DNA of 64,000 nucleotides from Sphingobium sp. MI1205 (GTDB lineage Bacteria; Pseudomonadota; Alphaproteobacteria; Sphingomonadales; Sphingomonadaceae): assembly GCF_001563285.1 (NCBI RefSeq), contig NZ_CP005188.1, positions 1,803,501-1,867,500 on the forward strand, read 5' to 3'. Of the stretch, positions 20,001-28,066 are shown piece after piece. Below the pieces are notes generated by a model. It searched no databases. It saw only the letters and a list, made by a program, of their open reading frames with translations, and was not told the DNA's origin. The position numbers and the translations under genes were made by a program. The stretch's first letter is position 1. Each line of letters starts with the position of its first letter.

Positions 20001-20221
20001 GTTTCGAGCGGAATGCCCACCAGCTCGGTCGCATCGGCGGCGGACAGGCCGGGCGCCATCACCTGAATGTCCACCATCGGCACGCTGATCTGCGGTTCCT
20101 CCTCCCTTGGGATGGAAAGAAGAGCCAGCAGACCGACAGCGATCGCCGCCAGCAGAAACAGCGGCGTCAGGGGGGAAGCGATAGTGGCCCTGGTGAGGCG
20201 ACCGGAAACACCGAGATTCAT
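17015..20221 (-). CDS. RND-family efflux pump permease
   Basis: The 1068-residue inner-membrane protein has the 12-helix RND layout with two large periplasmic loops (about 35-340 and 570-870). Proton-relay aspartates sit in TM4 (SIGILVDDAIVMIEN). The N-terminus ends its first helix with REEEPQISVPMVDIQ. It is the proton-driven component of a tripartite pump with the adaptor just upstream (four-base overlap) and probably the TolC protein encoded divergently. The substrate is unknown; the genes for rhodanese, SQR and a persulfide-type ArsR suggest a sulfur-containing compound or a toxicant that generates one. Heavy-metal (CusA) signature methionines are not obvious. Confidence 0.9.
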   Translation of the reverse strand: MNLGVSGRLTRATIASPLTPLFLLAAIAVGLLALLSIPREEEPQISVPMVDIQVMAPGLSAADATELVGIPLETIVKSVDGVEHVYTQAQDDGVMVTARFLVGSNPEDAAIRIEEKLRANWDRKPVGIPDPKVTVRGINDVPAVVLTLAPKPGAAGQWNDASLYELAAKLRTEIAKVDNVGISFLVGGRPEEIRIAPDPARLRQYGVPLGSVIEAASQANRSFPLGNIREDGKAVGVTAGRTLSSAQEVGLLTVRSASGSPVYLRDVASVTQGPREDQARAWRWAKEENGKWHSAPAVSIAFAKRAGANAVVVSDAILERVESLKGKLIPDDVTVAVTRNYGETANEKANELLFHLALATVSIVVLIGFAIGWREAGVTAVVIPTTILLTMFASNLMGYTINRVSLFALIFSIGILVDDAIVMIENIARHWAMDDDRNRTQAAIEAVAEVGNPTVVATLTVVAALLPMLFVSGLMGPYMAPIPVNASAAMIFSFFVAVVIAPWLMIRFARKTLGSGHGHDESGGKLGQLYARVAHRVIDTKKSARNFLIAVGVATLVACSMFYFKAVTVKLLPFDNKSEVQVVVDMPEGTALENTGRVLEDVAGVVRGLPEATAMEAYVGTSAPFNFNGLVRHYFLRSQPEQGDVMVTLLPKGDRSRSSHQIALDLRQRLKALRLPNGASIKVVETPPGPPVLATLLAEVYGPDEVTRQKTASELEKIFKSVPFIVDVDNSFGEARPKLRLDVQRDRLDYYGLSQRQVADSIGMLMGSQTVGYAPRGDGRSPLPITIALEQKDRSWTQALSSMPVAQTPGGQLIDLGAVVEARTETGSPAIFRRDGRYADMVTAELAGAYEAPIYGMIEVNRAVDAYDWAAKGLQKPEIRLNGQPEDESVPSLLWDGEWEITWVTFRDMGGAFMVALLAIYIIVVAQFKSFRLPLVILTPVPLTLVGIVIGHMLFRAPFTATSMIGFIALAGIIVRNSILLVDFIRHSATPDKSLRDVLLEAGTIRFKPIVLTAAAAMIGAAVILTDPIFQGLAISLLFGLASSTLLTVLVIPAIYIVLRDDGKPATR

Positions 20222-21267
20222 GGCCGCGGAGCCTTGGCCGGCTTACCGGGGGCGAACAGCACGTCGCCGGCGGCCGCACCGCTCAATATCTCGACCAGGG
20301 CGGGATCGGCCGTCGGCGCGATCTGGACCGGCACCATGCTGAGCCGCTTGCCTTCCGCGACGATCTGCACCTGATCCATGCCATAGCGCGTGGTGATGAA
20401 GGAGCGCGGCACGACCAGCGCCTTGCGCGTGCCGATCTCGACCGACGCGCTCACGCGGCGGCCGATGAATTGGGTGGAAAGCCCAGGCAAAGTCGCATCG
20501 ACGCGGACCTGGCCGCCAGTGATCGCGGGATAGACCTGCGCCACACTGCCTTCGCGCTGCCCGGACGGCATATCCGCTTCATTGACGATCACGCGCGCAC
20601 CGGGATGGACCTGTCCGGCAACCGACTCCGGCAGCATCAACCGCAGCACCGGCGGCCCCGCGGTAACCGTCGCGATCGACATGCCCGGCGCCACCGGTGA
20701 TCCGGCGGGAATATCGGCGCGAAGCACCCGACCGCTCGCCGGGGCGATCACCGCCCCCTGCCCCGCGACGCTGACGCTTGCGCCCTGCTGCGCCCGAGCG
20801 GCAGCAACCTGCGCATCGGCCGCGCGCGCGGCCGCAACGGCCTGATCCAGGCGCGCCTTGGCATAGACGCCTTGGCCATAGAGATCGCGAATGCGGGCGA
20901 GATCGGCATTGGTCCGCGCGGCTTCGGCCTGGGCGGCGGCGGTCTGGGCGCCATAGGCGCTTGTCTCATAGCCGAGCCGCGAATCGACGATCATGCCGAT
21001 CCGCTGGCCCTTTTGCACCGTGTCGCCGGCACGGACGGAAAGCGACGTGAGGATGCCGGGGATGCGGGCGAGCACTTCGGCCTGGTCGCGCGTGGCGATC
21101 TCCGCGCCGACTACCTTCATGTCCGGGATTTCGGTTGCGGCGAGCCGCAGAGTTTCCCCGGCGGGTAGCGTCGCCGCCGCCTGCTCCTGCTCCGGCTTGC
21201 TCCCGCATGCCGACAGCGCCAGCGCGGCGCCCGCCAACCAGAGCCACTTGCCCCTGCCGCTCATCAT
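20218..21267 (-). CDS. RND periplasmic adaptor (membrane fusion) lipoprotein
   Basis: The 349-residue HlyD/AcrA-type adaptor has a lipobox (LALSACGSKPEQEQ, Cys about residue 21), a lipoyl-like half-motif (ILTSLSVRAGDTVQKGQRIGMI), a short alpha-hairpin rich in Ala/Gln/Arg (about 100-155), a second lipoyl half (APASGRVLRADIPAGSPV), and beta-barrel and proximal domains. It bridges the RND permease to an outer-membrane channel. It overlaps the permease gene by four bases and follows the rhodanese by 39. Confidence 0.9.
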   Translation of the reverse strand: MMSGRGKWLWLAGAALALSACGSKPEQEQAAATLPAGETLRLAATEIPDMKVVGAEIATRDQAEVLARIPGILTSLSVRAGDTVQKGQRIGMIVDSRLGYETSAYGAQTAAAQAEAARTNADLARIRDLYGQGVYAKARLDQAVAAARAADAQVAAARAQQGASVSVAGQGAVIAPASGRVLRADIPAGSPVAPGMSIATVTAGPPVLRLMLPESVAGQVHPGARVIVNEADMPSGQREGSVAQVYPAITGGQVRVDATLPGLSTQFIGRRVSASVEIGTRKALVVPRSFITTRYGMDQVQIVAEGKRLSMVPVQIAPTADPALVEILSGAAAGDVLFAPGKPAKAPRP

Positions 21268-21306
21268 GCCGCCGATACCCCTCTTTTTTGGTTCTCTTTC
21301 AGGCTC

Positions 21307-21645
21307 TCAATCACCAACGACCGGGAAGCCGGCGTCTTTCCACGCACCGATCCCGCCAGCGAGGTGGGTGTCGATCGCGCTCTGCGCCGCCGCGCATTGA
21401 TCGAGTGCCTGGCCCGAGCGCTTTCCGCCCGCGCATTGCAGCACGACAGTCCGGCCCTTGGGATCAGGGATGTTACGAGGTGAAAAGCCCGACAGTGGCA
21501 TGTTTATTGCGCCCAGTATGTGGCCGGCGGCGAACTCGCCTGTCTCGCGCACGTCGATCAGGAGCGCCTTGCCGCCCTTCAGCATGGCGTCCAGCTCGGC
21601 GGGGCCGATCTCACGGTGGGCATCACGTTTCTTGAATCCGAACAT
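21307..21645 (-). CDS. Single-domain rhodanese (sulfurtransferase)
   Basis: The 112-residue rhodanese domain has catalytic Cys71 in the loop VVLQCAGGKRSGQA and the family motifs LLIDVRETGEFAAGHILGAINMP. The six-residue active loop (CAGGKR) is of the sulfur- rather than arsenate-handling length. It probably moves sulfane sulfur from the persulfide made by SQR to thiol acceptors. It is the first gene of the leftward operon and sits directly across the shared promoter from sqr. Confidence 0.9.
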   Translation of the reverse strand: MFGFKKRDAHREIGPAELDAMLKGGKALLIDVRETGEFAAGHILGAINMPLSGFSPRNIPDPKGRTVVLQCAGGKRSGQALDQCAAAQSAIDTHLAGGIGAWKDAGFPVVGD

Positions 21646-21663
21646 GGCAGCTTCCTCAACTTT

Positions 21664-21679
21664 GTTATTTGCATATAAC
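21664..21679. promoter_or_regulatory. Near-palindromic operator between rhodanese and sqr operons
   Basis: GTTATTTGCATATAAC reads the same on both strands at 14 of 16 positions. It lies in the 83-bp AT-rich gap between the divergent rhodanese (start 21645) and sqr (start 21729). ArsR-family repressors bind such AT-rich dyads, and the only regulator in the two operons is the SqrR/BigR-type protein at 16695-17018. One site could repress both directions. Binding is inferred. Confidence 0.65.
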
Positions 21680-21728
21680 GTGTAATGATGATATTCGTCA
21701 ATGCCATTGAGACATGGAAGGATCGCAG

Positions 21729-23009
21729 ATGGGCAAGCCTTTGATCGTGGTGCTGGGCGCGGGTCTGGGAGGCACGATCGCCTCCTATGAGATCAAGGCT
21801 GCCGTCAAAGACCGCGCCGACGTGATGACGGTATCCGATAGCGATACCTACAACTTCATCCCGTCCAATCCCTGGGTCGCCGTGCGCTGGCGCGAGCCTG
21901 AAGCCATCCAGGTCCACCTCCCTCCCGTGTTCGCCAAAAAGAAGATCGGCTTCACCTCGGTCGGCGCGAAGCGGCTGCATGCCGGCGAAAAGCGACTCGA
22001 ACTCAATGACGGCTCATCCATCAATTACGATTATCTTGTAATCGCTACCGGCCCGGAACTCGCGTTCGACGAGATCGAGGGGCTGGGTCCGCATGGCGGC
22101 CATACCCTCTCCATCTGCCAGACGCCCCACGCCTCAGCCGCCGCCGATGCGTTCGATGCCTTTGCACAAAATCCCGGCCCGATCGTCGTCGGCGCGGTGC
22201 AGGGCGCGTCCTGCTACGGCCCGGCCTACGAATTCGCGATGATCCTCGACACCGAACTGCGCAAGCGCAAGATCCGCGACAAGGTGCCGATGATCTATGT
22301 GACGCCCGAACCCTATATCGGCCACCTTGGGCTCGACGGCGTCGGCGATACCAAGTCGCTGCTCGAGAGCGAGCTGCGTGATCGCCACATCAAATGGATC
22401 ACCAACGCCCGCGTCACCAAGGTCGAGCCCGGCGTCATGCACGTCGAGGAAGTCGGCGAGGACGGCGCGGTGAAGAAGACGCACGACCTGCCCTTCGGCT
22501 TCTCGATGATGCTCCCTGCGTTCCGGGGCGTCCCCGCGGTCAGCAATATCGAAGGGCTGGCCAATCCGCGCGGCTTCATCATCGTCGACAAGCACCAGCG
22601 CAATCCGGCCTTCCCCGAGATATTCGCGCTCGGTGTCTGTGTCGCCATCCCGCCGACCGGCCCGACGCCGGTTCCGGTGGGCGTGCCCAAGACCGGTTTC
22701 ATGATCGAATCCATGGTCACGGCGATCGCCGCCAATCTCTCGCTGGTTCTCGACGGCCAGGAGCCGACGGCGGAAGCGACGTGGAACGCGGTGTGTCTCG
22801 CCGATTTTGGCGACGGAGGCGTCGCCTTCGTCGCCCAGCCGCAGATCCCGCCGCGCAACGTCAACTGGTCGTCCAGCGGCAAATGGGTCCATCTGGCCAA
22901 GGTCGGCTTTGAGAAATATTTCCTGCGCAAGGTCCGCAAGGGCGAGAGCGAGCCCTTCTACGAAAAGCTCGCCATGCACGCGATGGGCATCCGCAAGCTG
23001 CGTTTCTGA
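21729..23009 (+). CDS. sqr: Sulfide:quinone oxidoreductase
   Basis: The 426-residue flavoprotein oxidises sulfide to polysulfide/persulfide and passes electrons to the quinone pool at the inner membrane. The N-terminal FAD motif is VVLGAGLGGTIASYEI. Three cysteines align with the catalytic set of Acidithiobacillus ferrooxidans SQR (128, 160, 356): Cys130 in SICQTPHAS, Cys162 in GASCYGPAYE and Cys356 in TWNAVCLAD. The C-terminal amphipathic region (FEKYFLRKVRKGESEPFYEK) is also typical. The ATG at 21729 has AAGGA upstream and removes five residues from the longest frame. First gene of a rightward operon with DUF2892, TolC-type and AhpD-like genes. Confidence 0.93.
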   Translation: MGKPLIVVLGAGLGGTIASYEIKAAVKDRADVMTVSDSDTYNFIPSNPWVAVRWREPEAIQVHLPPVFAKKKIGFTSVGAKRLHAGEKRLELNDGSSINYDYLVIATGPELAFDEIEGLGPHGGHTLSICQTPHASAAADAFDAFAQNPGPIVVGAVQGASCYGPAYEFAMILDTELRKRKIRDKVPMIYVTPEPYIGHLGLDGVGDTKSLLESELRDRHIKWITNARVTKVEPGVMHVEEVGEDGAVKKTHDLPFGFSMMLPAFRGVPAVSNIEGLANPRGFIIVDKHQRNPAFPEIFALGVCVAIPPTGPTPVPVGVPKTGFMIESMVTAIAANLSLVLDGQEPTAEATWNAVCLADFGDGGVAFVAQPQIPPRNVNWSSSGKWVHLAKVGFEKYFLRKVRKGESEPFYEKLAMHAMGIRKLRF

Positions 23010-23049
23010 TGCCCCGGCTTCTGGTTTCCCAAGCGAAGGAGTGAGACTG

Positions 23050-23253
23050 ATGACTCTCGATCGTGCCGTGATGGCGTTCGCCGGTTGTGTCGTACTGCTC
23101 GGCGTCGTCCTGTCGCTGACCGTGCATCCCTGGTGGATCGCGCTCACCGCCTTTGCCGGCCTCAATATGCTTCAGGCAAGCTTCACTGGTTTCTGCCCGG
23201 CTGCGATGGTGTTCAAGGCGTTCGGCGTCCGTCCGGGAACCGCCTTCAAATGA
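23050..23253 (+). CDS. DUF2892 small membrane protein (YgaP C-terminal type)
   Basis: The 67-residue protein is almost entirely two transmembrane helices (AVMAFAGCVVLLGVVLSLTV; IALTAFAGLNMLQASFTGFCPAAMVF) and keeps the TGFCPA motif of DUF2892. In E. coli YgaP the same domain is fused to a rhodanese and is controlled by the ArsR protein YgaV. Here the rhodanese and membrane parts are separate genes flanking sqr. A GGAG site lies upstream, and the stop overlaps the TolC-type start. Confidence 0.85.
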   Translation: MTLDRAVMAFAGCVVLLGVVLSLTVHPWWIALTAFAGLNMLQASFTGFCPAAMVFKAFGVRPGTAFK

Positions 23254-24515
23254 CGCTCAGGCGGACGATCCCCCTCCCCCTGCTCGCCGGCCTGCTGGCG
23301 AGTGTCGCCATGCCCGCGCAGGCAACGACGCTTGAAGAAGCCATTGCGGCCGCCGTGAACCACGCGCCGGAAATCGAGGCGGCGGGGGCCGATGCCGATG
23401 CGGCCGACGCCCGGATCAGGGAAGCACGCGGCCAGGGTCTGCCAACCGCGACGCTGAGCGGGACGATCGGCTATGGACGACTCGATCCGCAGGGTTTCTT
23501 CGGGCTTCCGGCGGCCAACGTCACGCCGCGCGCGGCGCAGCTCACTATCGAACAGCCCCTCTTTATGGGCGGCAGGGTCAGCGCCGGGATCGCACAGGCG
23601 AAAGCGGGCAGCGAAGCAGCACGCGCCGGTGAAACGATGACCCGCAGCCAGATCGTTGTCGCGACGGTCCAAGCCTATGGCGACGTGCTGACCACGCACC
23701 GAATGATAGCGCTCTATGAACAGATGGTCGGCCAGATGGAGGAGATCCAGCGCCAGGCCCGGCTCCGCTTCAAGGCAGGCGAAAGCCCCAGCACCGATGT
23801 TGCGCAGGCGGCGGCGCGCCTTGCCGAAGCACAGGCAGCCCTTGAAGGCGCGCGCGGCTTTGCCATCTCGGCCGATGCGCGATTCACCAACCTCACTGGC
23901 CTTGCCCCGCAGGATCTCCAGCCCATTCCGGCAAGTCCGGTCCTGCCTGCCTCGCTCGATGAAGCGCTCGACAGCGCCCGCGGGAACAACCCGGCGCTGG
24001 CGCAAGCCGAAGCGGCATTGGATGCCGCCCAGGCCGGCGCGCGGGGCGCGCGGGCCGAACGCCTGCCCACGATCGGCGCCTTCGCCGAAGGTTCGACGGT
24101 GCGTGACCAGTTCTTTCCCGATTATCGCTCCGATGCCGCCACGGTCGGCGTGCGGGCGCGCTGGCAGATATTCGCGGGCGGGCGAGTCTCAGCCAAGATT
24201 ACCGAATCCGATAGTGCGGTCAGGGCCGCCGATGCGCGTATGCGCGCCGCACGCGCCGCCGTCGATGAACAGACGATCAGCGCCTTTTCCGGGGTGCGCT
24301 CGGCCGCCCTGGTCGAAGCGGCTGCTTCCCAGCAAGCCCTTGCCGCCGGACAGGCGCGCGACAGCGTGCGCCACGAGGTTCGCGTGGGGATGAAGCCCCA
24401 GCTCGATCTGCTCGATGCCGAACGCGAGGCAACCGCCGCAGCGGTCAGCGAAGCTCGCGCGCGAAGCGATCGCATCGTCGCGGCTTACCGACTGCTTGCC
24501 CTTCTCGGACGCTGA
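23250..24515 (+). CDS. TolC-family outer-membrane channel
   Basis: The 421-residue protein has a signal peptide ending near ...VAMPAQA-TTLEEAI, then two repeated alpha-hairpin/beta regions rich in Ala, Gln and Arg, as in TolC/OprM factors. The ATG at 23250 overlaps the stop of the DUF2892 gene by four bases; the longer open frame is not needed. It probably supplies the exit channel for the RND pump and adaptor encoded on the other side of the divergent promoter. Confidence 0.9.
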   Translation: MTLRRTIPLPLLAGLLASVAMPAQATTLEEAIAAAVNHAPEIEAAGADADAADARIREARGQGLPTATLSGTIGYGRLDPQGFFGLPAANVTPRAAQLTIEQPLFMGGRVSAGIAQAKAGSEAARAGETMTRSQIVVATVQAYGDVLTTHRMIALYEQMVGQMEEIQRQARLRFKAGESPSTDVAQAAARLAEAQAALEGARGFAISADARFTNLTGLAPQDLQPIPASPVLPASLDEALDSARGNNPALAQAEAALDAAQAGARGARAERLPTIGAFAEGSTVRDQFFPDYRSDAATVGVRARWQIFAGGRVSAKITESDSAVRAADARMRAARAAVDEQTISAFSGVRSAALVEAAASQQALAAGQARDSVRHEVRVGMKPQLDLLDAEREATAAAVSEARARSDRIVAAYRLLALLGR

Positions 24516-24532
24516 ACTTTACAGGAGACGAT

Positions 24533-24886
24533 ATGCACAAGGACTGGCCGAAAATGGCGACCGAGCTGAATGGCGCCATCAAGGAAGTGCGGCTCGGCAC
24601 GCCCGACGTGATGCAGGCCTTTTCCGCCATGGCGACTGCGGCCACCAAGGCCGGGGCGCTCGATGCCAAGACCAAGGAACTGATCGCTCTTGCCATCTCG
24701 GTCGCCATCCGCTGCGACGGCTGCGTTGCCTTCCATTCGAAGGCCGCCGTCAAGCATGGCGCCACGCGCGATGAAGTGATGGAGACGATGGGCATGGCGC
24801 TCTACATGGGCGCTGGCCCCAGCCTCATGTATGCCGCGCAGGCGGTCGAGGCCTTCGATCAGTTCTCCGATCAAGCGAAACAATAA
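24533..24886 (+). CDS. AhpD-like carboxymuconolactone decarboxylase-fold protein
   Basis: The 117-residue all-helical protein carries the AhpD-type active site: Cys61 and Cys64 in RCDGCVAFH with His68, followed by KHGATRDEVMETMGMALYMG. Family members reduce alkyl hydroperoxides or serve as thiol-disulfide partners. Last gene of the sqr operon, 17 bases after the TolC gene. A thiol/persulfide-reducing role is plausible from context but unproven. Confidence 0.88.
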   Translation: MHKDWPKMATELNGAIKEVRLGTPDVMQAFSAMATAATKAGALDAKTKELIALAISVAIRCDGCVAFHSKAAVKHGATRDEVMETMGMALYMGAGPSLMYAAQAVEAFDQFSDQAKQ

Positions 24887-24935
24887 TACGCCGTGAAATC
24901 GAAACAGCCGAACACTTGACCGGCAGTGCGCCGAA

Positions 24936-24958
24936 CCGGTCGCGAATTTCGCGACCGG
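24936..24958. terminator. Bidirectional hairpin between ahpD-like and pfkB
   Basis: A 9-bp perfect stem (CCGGTCGCG / CGCGACCGG) with a five-base AATTT loop stands between two convergent genes. Placement and symmetry suit a bidirectional terminator, though no long T-run follows on either strand. Confidence 0.6.
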
Positions 24959-25010
24959 GAACCACGATCATGAACTGGTCGGTGGAGTACGCTCAAGTTC
25001 AACGCAAGGT

Positions 25011-25952
25011 TCAGGAGGCTGCACGGACCTGCGAATAGAGCCGCCGGATGTCTTCGGGTCGCGCAAGATCGTGCCCCGGATTCATCACGGCCGCCGCGCC
25101 TGCCGCGATGCCGAAGCGGAACGCTTCTTCGATCTCCCAGCCTGAGGAGATAGCAAAGACCATCGCCGAAAGGAAACTGTCGCCCGCGCCGACCGCGCTT
25201 CTGACCTCGATGTCCACTGCGGGAAGCAGGAGTTGGCGCTCGGCCGAGGCAAGGAGAGCGCCCTCGTGCCCCATCGTCACCGCCACATATTGCGCATGAC
25301 CGCCCCCGACGATCTGCATGGCCGCCCGTCCCACCGACTCCGTGTCGGGAAGATCCCGACCGGTGAACTGGCGCAACTCGCCAATGCTGGGCTTGACGAG
25401 GAAGACGCCGCCTTGCTCAAGGCCTCCGCGCAGGCCAGCGCCTGAACTGTCGAGCACGACCGGTATATTGCGTTCCGTCATCATCGCGACGACCTGGCCA
25501 TAGAAATCATCCGGAATGCCGGGTGAGAGCGAACCGCTCGCGACCAGATAGTCACATTGTGCCGTCTGGAGCTGATTGAGGCACTGCCGCCATTCTGCAG
25601 GTTCGACCATCGGTCCGGACGGAACGAGGCGATATTCCTTCCCGCTTTCGCGCTCGAGCACTGCGGTGGCCACCCTGGTATGCCCCTTGATCGGGATACG
25701 GTTGCGCACCAGCTGGTGCAGGTCGAGCAGACCATCGAGCGCGTGGCCGGTTGCACCGCCCGAAAGATAGTAGCTCCGCGCGTTCCCGCCGAGCCGGACA
25801 TAGACACGGGCCACGTTGATTCCCCCGCCACCCGGCGAATAGAATTCTGTCTTCGTCCGCATTTTACGGGTGTGGTAGACATGATCGACTTCATAGGCGA
25901 CGTCGATCGTCGGGTTCAGGGTGAGGGTCGCGATGTTCATCATGGCCGCCAT
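25011..25952 (-). CDS. pfkB: 6-phosphofructokinase, PfkB family
   Basis: The 313-residue ribokinase-fold sugar kinase has the N-terminal motif TLNPTIDVAYEV, the PfkB-1 signature region GGGGINVARVYVRLGG (about 41-56), KPSIGEL, and the catalytic GAGDSF loop (Asp258). Similarity to E. coli Pfk-2 (including VASGSLSPGIP) points to fructose-6-phosphate as substrate; tagatose-6-phosphate or fructose-1-phosphate are alternatives. A 237-bp gap lies upstream. Sphingomonads generally rely on the Entner-Doudoroff route, so a PfkB in a stress island is notable. Confidence 0.85.
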   Translation of the reverse strand: MAAMMNIATLTLNPTIDVAYEVDHVYHTRKMRTKTEFYSPGGGGINVARVYVRLGGNARSYYLSGGATGHALDGLLDLHQLVRNRIPIKGHTRVATAVLERESGKEYRLVPSGPMVEPAEWRQCLNQLQTAQCDYLVASGSLSPGIPDDFYGQVVAMMTERNIPVVLDSSGAGLRGGLEQGGVFLVKPSIGELRQFTGRDLPDTESVGRAAMQIVGGGHAQYVAVTMGHEGALLASAERQLLLPAVDIEVRSAVGAGDSFLSAMVFAISSGWEIEEAFRFGIAAGAAAVMNPGHDLARPEDIRRLYSQVRAAS

Positions 25953-26189
25953 TGAGGGACCCGGATGGGCTCGGGTCTATCCGGGATTTCCCTAATCGTT
26001 ACGCTATCGCGGGTCCACGAATGCGAAGGCTCCGATCGAAAGGGTGCGAAGTTCTACCGGGATCGAAAGACCCGCGTTAGCAACCTGACAGCAGCAGCCA
26101 CCGCCTGCGACCCAAAATCACTGGATAATAGACGAAAGGCGGGAAAATCGCGGCGTTGTCAAAAGATGCCCTCGCGCTTTCCTTATCGG

Positions 26190-27158
26190 TTAAATCCGAT
26201 CATTGATCAAATAGGCAAGATATAGCAAGTAGGCACTCACAAACATTCCACCCTCGAACCGCGAAATTTGGCGTCCGCTGATGAATACGGGAATGCAGGC
26301 CAGCGCGACCCCCAACATGACCGGGATGTCGACCCGGATCAGTTGCGCGCTGACCTCGATCCCGTTCGACGGAAACAGGCAGGCCGCGCCGAGAATCACC
26401 AGAATATTGTAAACGCTGCTGCCGATCAGATTGCCGATCGCGATGTCGCGCTCGCCACGAATCGTCGAAATGATCGTCGTAACGAGTTCAGGAGCGGAAG
26501 TACCGATCGCAACGATCGTCAGTCCGATAAAGGCGTCCGATACGTTCCACAACCGGGCAAGCGCGACCGCACCATCCACCAGCCAGTTGGCGCCCACGAC
26601 GATCACGACGAGGCCGATGGCCAGCATCGCCATTGCGGAGAAACCGTGGCGGCGGGAAAAGCGCGGCGCCGCGAATTCCCGCGCGAACTCCAGCTTCACC
26701 GTGATGCTTTCCCGCCGGGCGACGCGAATGACGGTCAGCGTGAAGGCCATTCCCATCGTGATCAAAAACAGCCCCTCAAGGCGCGAGAGCACACCGTCCC
26801 AGGCAAAGACGAGTAGCGCGGCCGACGCGATGACGATGACAGGCAGTTCCAGACGCAGCGTCTGCATCCGAATGGCAAGTGGTTGCAGCATCGCGCTGAG
26901 GCCGAGGATAAGGAGGATGTTGACGGTGTTGGTGCCGGCGATGTTGCCAACCGCGAGCGAGCCGTTTCCCTGGAGCGCCGCCTCGATCCCGACGGCGAGT
27001 TCGGGCGTGCTCGTTCCCAGCGCCACGATCGTGAGGCCGATGAGCAGCGGCGAAACGCCCAGCCGCGCGGCCAGCGCCGAGCCTCCCCTCACCAGCCACT
27101 CCGCACCAGCGATCAGGGCGGCGAGCCCCATGAGGCTGGAAACGATCGCCAGCGTCAT
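26190..27158 (-). CDS. Calcium/sodium antiporter (CaCA family, YrbG-like)
   Basis: The 322-residue membrane protein has ten hydrophobic helices in two inverted halves. Each half has an alpha-repeat: VALGTSTPELAVGI (about 46-59) and VAIGTSAPELVTTI (about 216-229), with the ion-binding Glu. CaCA exchangers remove Ca2+ using the Na+ or H+ gradient. It is the last gene of a three-gene operon with a universal stress protein and a P-type ATPase, overlapping the former by four bases, which indicates a joint cation-homeostasis role. Confidence 0.9.
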   Translation of the reverse strand: MTLAIVSSLMGLAALIAGAEWLVRGGSALAARLGVSPLLIGLTIVALGTSTPELAVGIEAALQGNGSLAVGNIAGTNTVNILLILGLSAMLQPLAIRMQTLRLELPVIVIASAALLVFAWDGVLSRLEGLFLITMGMAFTLTVIRVARRESITVKLEFAREFAAPRFSRRHGFSAMAMLAIGLVVIVVGANWLVDGAVALARLWNVSDAFIGLTIVAIGTSAPELVTTIISTIRGERDIAIGNLIGSSVYNILVILGAACLFPSNGIEVSAQLIRVDIPVMLGVALACIPVFISGRQISRFEGGMFVSAYLLYLAYLINDRI

Positions 27159-28066
27159 CCGGCCGGGTTCACCTTGCGCCTGGCGGGATCGGGTACGAGG
27201 AGGACATCGCCCGGGACCGCATCAAGGATCTTGCGCGCCGTACTGCCGATCATAGCCTCATAGACGAGGCCACCGCCATGGGTTCCAACGACCGTCAGGT
27301 GACGTGCGGCATTTTCCGCACGGTCGCGAAGCAGCGCTTCGGGAACCCCGTGCTCGATCATGCGCGTGACGTTCCGGGCCGCCACATCAGACAGTCCCGC
27401 TTCGGCAAGGAACTTGTCGGCCGCAGCCTCGCCATAACCCTCGAATTGCCGTTCGATTTCCGATCGGCCGAGATAGCCCGCGAAGGGCACATCGTAGGCG
27501 TGGAAAAGGGAGATAGCCGCATCGGGAAAAAAGCGGACGGCGGTCTCCAGAGCGATCCGGGCGGGCGCGGAGAAATCTGTCGCGACCACCATGGCGCGGT
27601 AAGGCTCGAAAGCGCGGTCGCGTACGATCAGGATCGGAACGGGCGCCTTGCGGATCAGCCGGTCCACGGTATCGCCGAGCAGCATCCGGGCCAGCGGCCC
27701 ATCGCGAGCCACGCCGGTGACGATCAGGCCCGCCTCGCCCTTTCCGGCGATATCGAGGACGACCGGTGCCGGCGAGCCGGTTTCGACGTGGACCGAAATG
27801 TCGATTGGCGGCGCCTCGCGAACAAGGTCGTGGTAGATGCGATGGCGCGCCGCCCGCACCGGGTCTTCGAGAGGCCGACGCCAGGACGGCAGATCGCCGA
27901 GTCGGACGGACAGCATCCCGTCTTCCGGCGGGTTCAGCGCGTGGATGACCATAAGCTCCGCCCGCCATGCCTGGGCTACCAGCAGGGCGCGATCGAAGGC
28001 GCGGTCGCAACGATGGCTGAGGTCGGTCGCGAGCGCGATGCATTTAGGGAAACCGTCACGCGTCAT
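27155..28066 (-). CDS. Tandem-domain universal stress protein
   Basis: The 303-residue protein has two UspA folds. The first begins CIALATDLSHRCDRAFDRAL and ends in an ATP-binding pattern, GVARDGPLARMLLGDTVDR. The second begins YRAMVVATDFSAPARIAL and ends GTHGGGLVYEAMIGSTARK. The G-x2-G-x9-G patterns suggest nucleotide binding. It is translationally coupled on both sides (four-base overlaps with the ATPase gene and the antiporter gene), so it may modulate cation transport. That is inference. Confidence 0.88.
   Translation of the reverse strand: MTRDGFPKCIALATDLSHRCDRAFDRALLVAQAWRAELMVIHALNPPEDGMLSVRLGDLPSWRRPLEDPVRAARHRIYHDLVREAPPIDISVHVETGSPAPVVLDIAGKGEAGLIVTGVARDGPLARMLLGDTVDRLIRKAPVPILIVRDRAFEPYRAMVVATDFSAPARIALETAVRFFPDAAISLFHAYDVPFAGYLGRSEIERQFEGYGEAAADKFLAEAGLSDVAARNVTRMIEHGVPEALLRDRAENAARHLTVVGTHGGGLVYEAMIGSTARKILDAVPGDVLLVPDPARRKVNPAG

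Noticed and set aside
26180..26230. TTGATCAA near the antiporter 3' end as an FNR site
   Set aside because: Half-sites lack the four-base spacer and the place is inside or after coding sequence.
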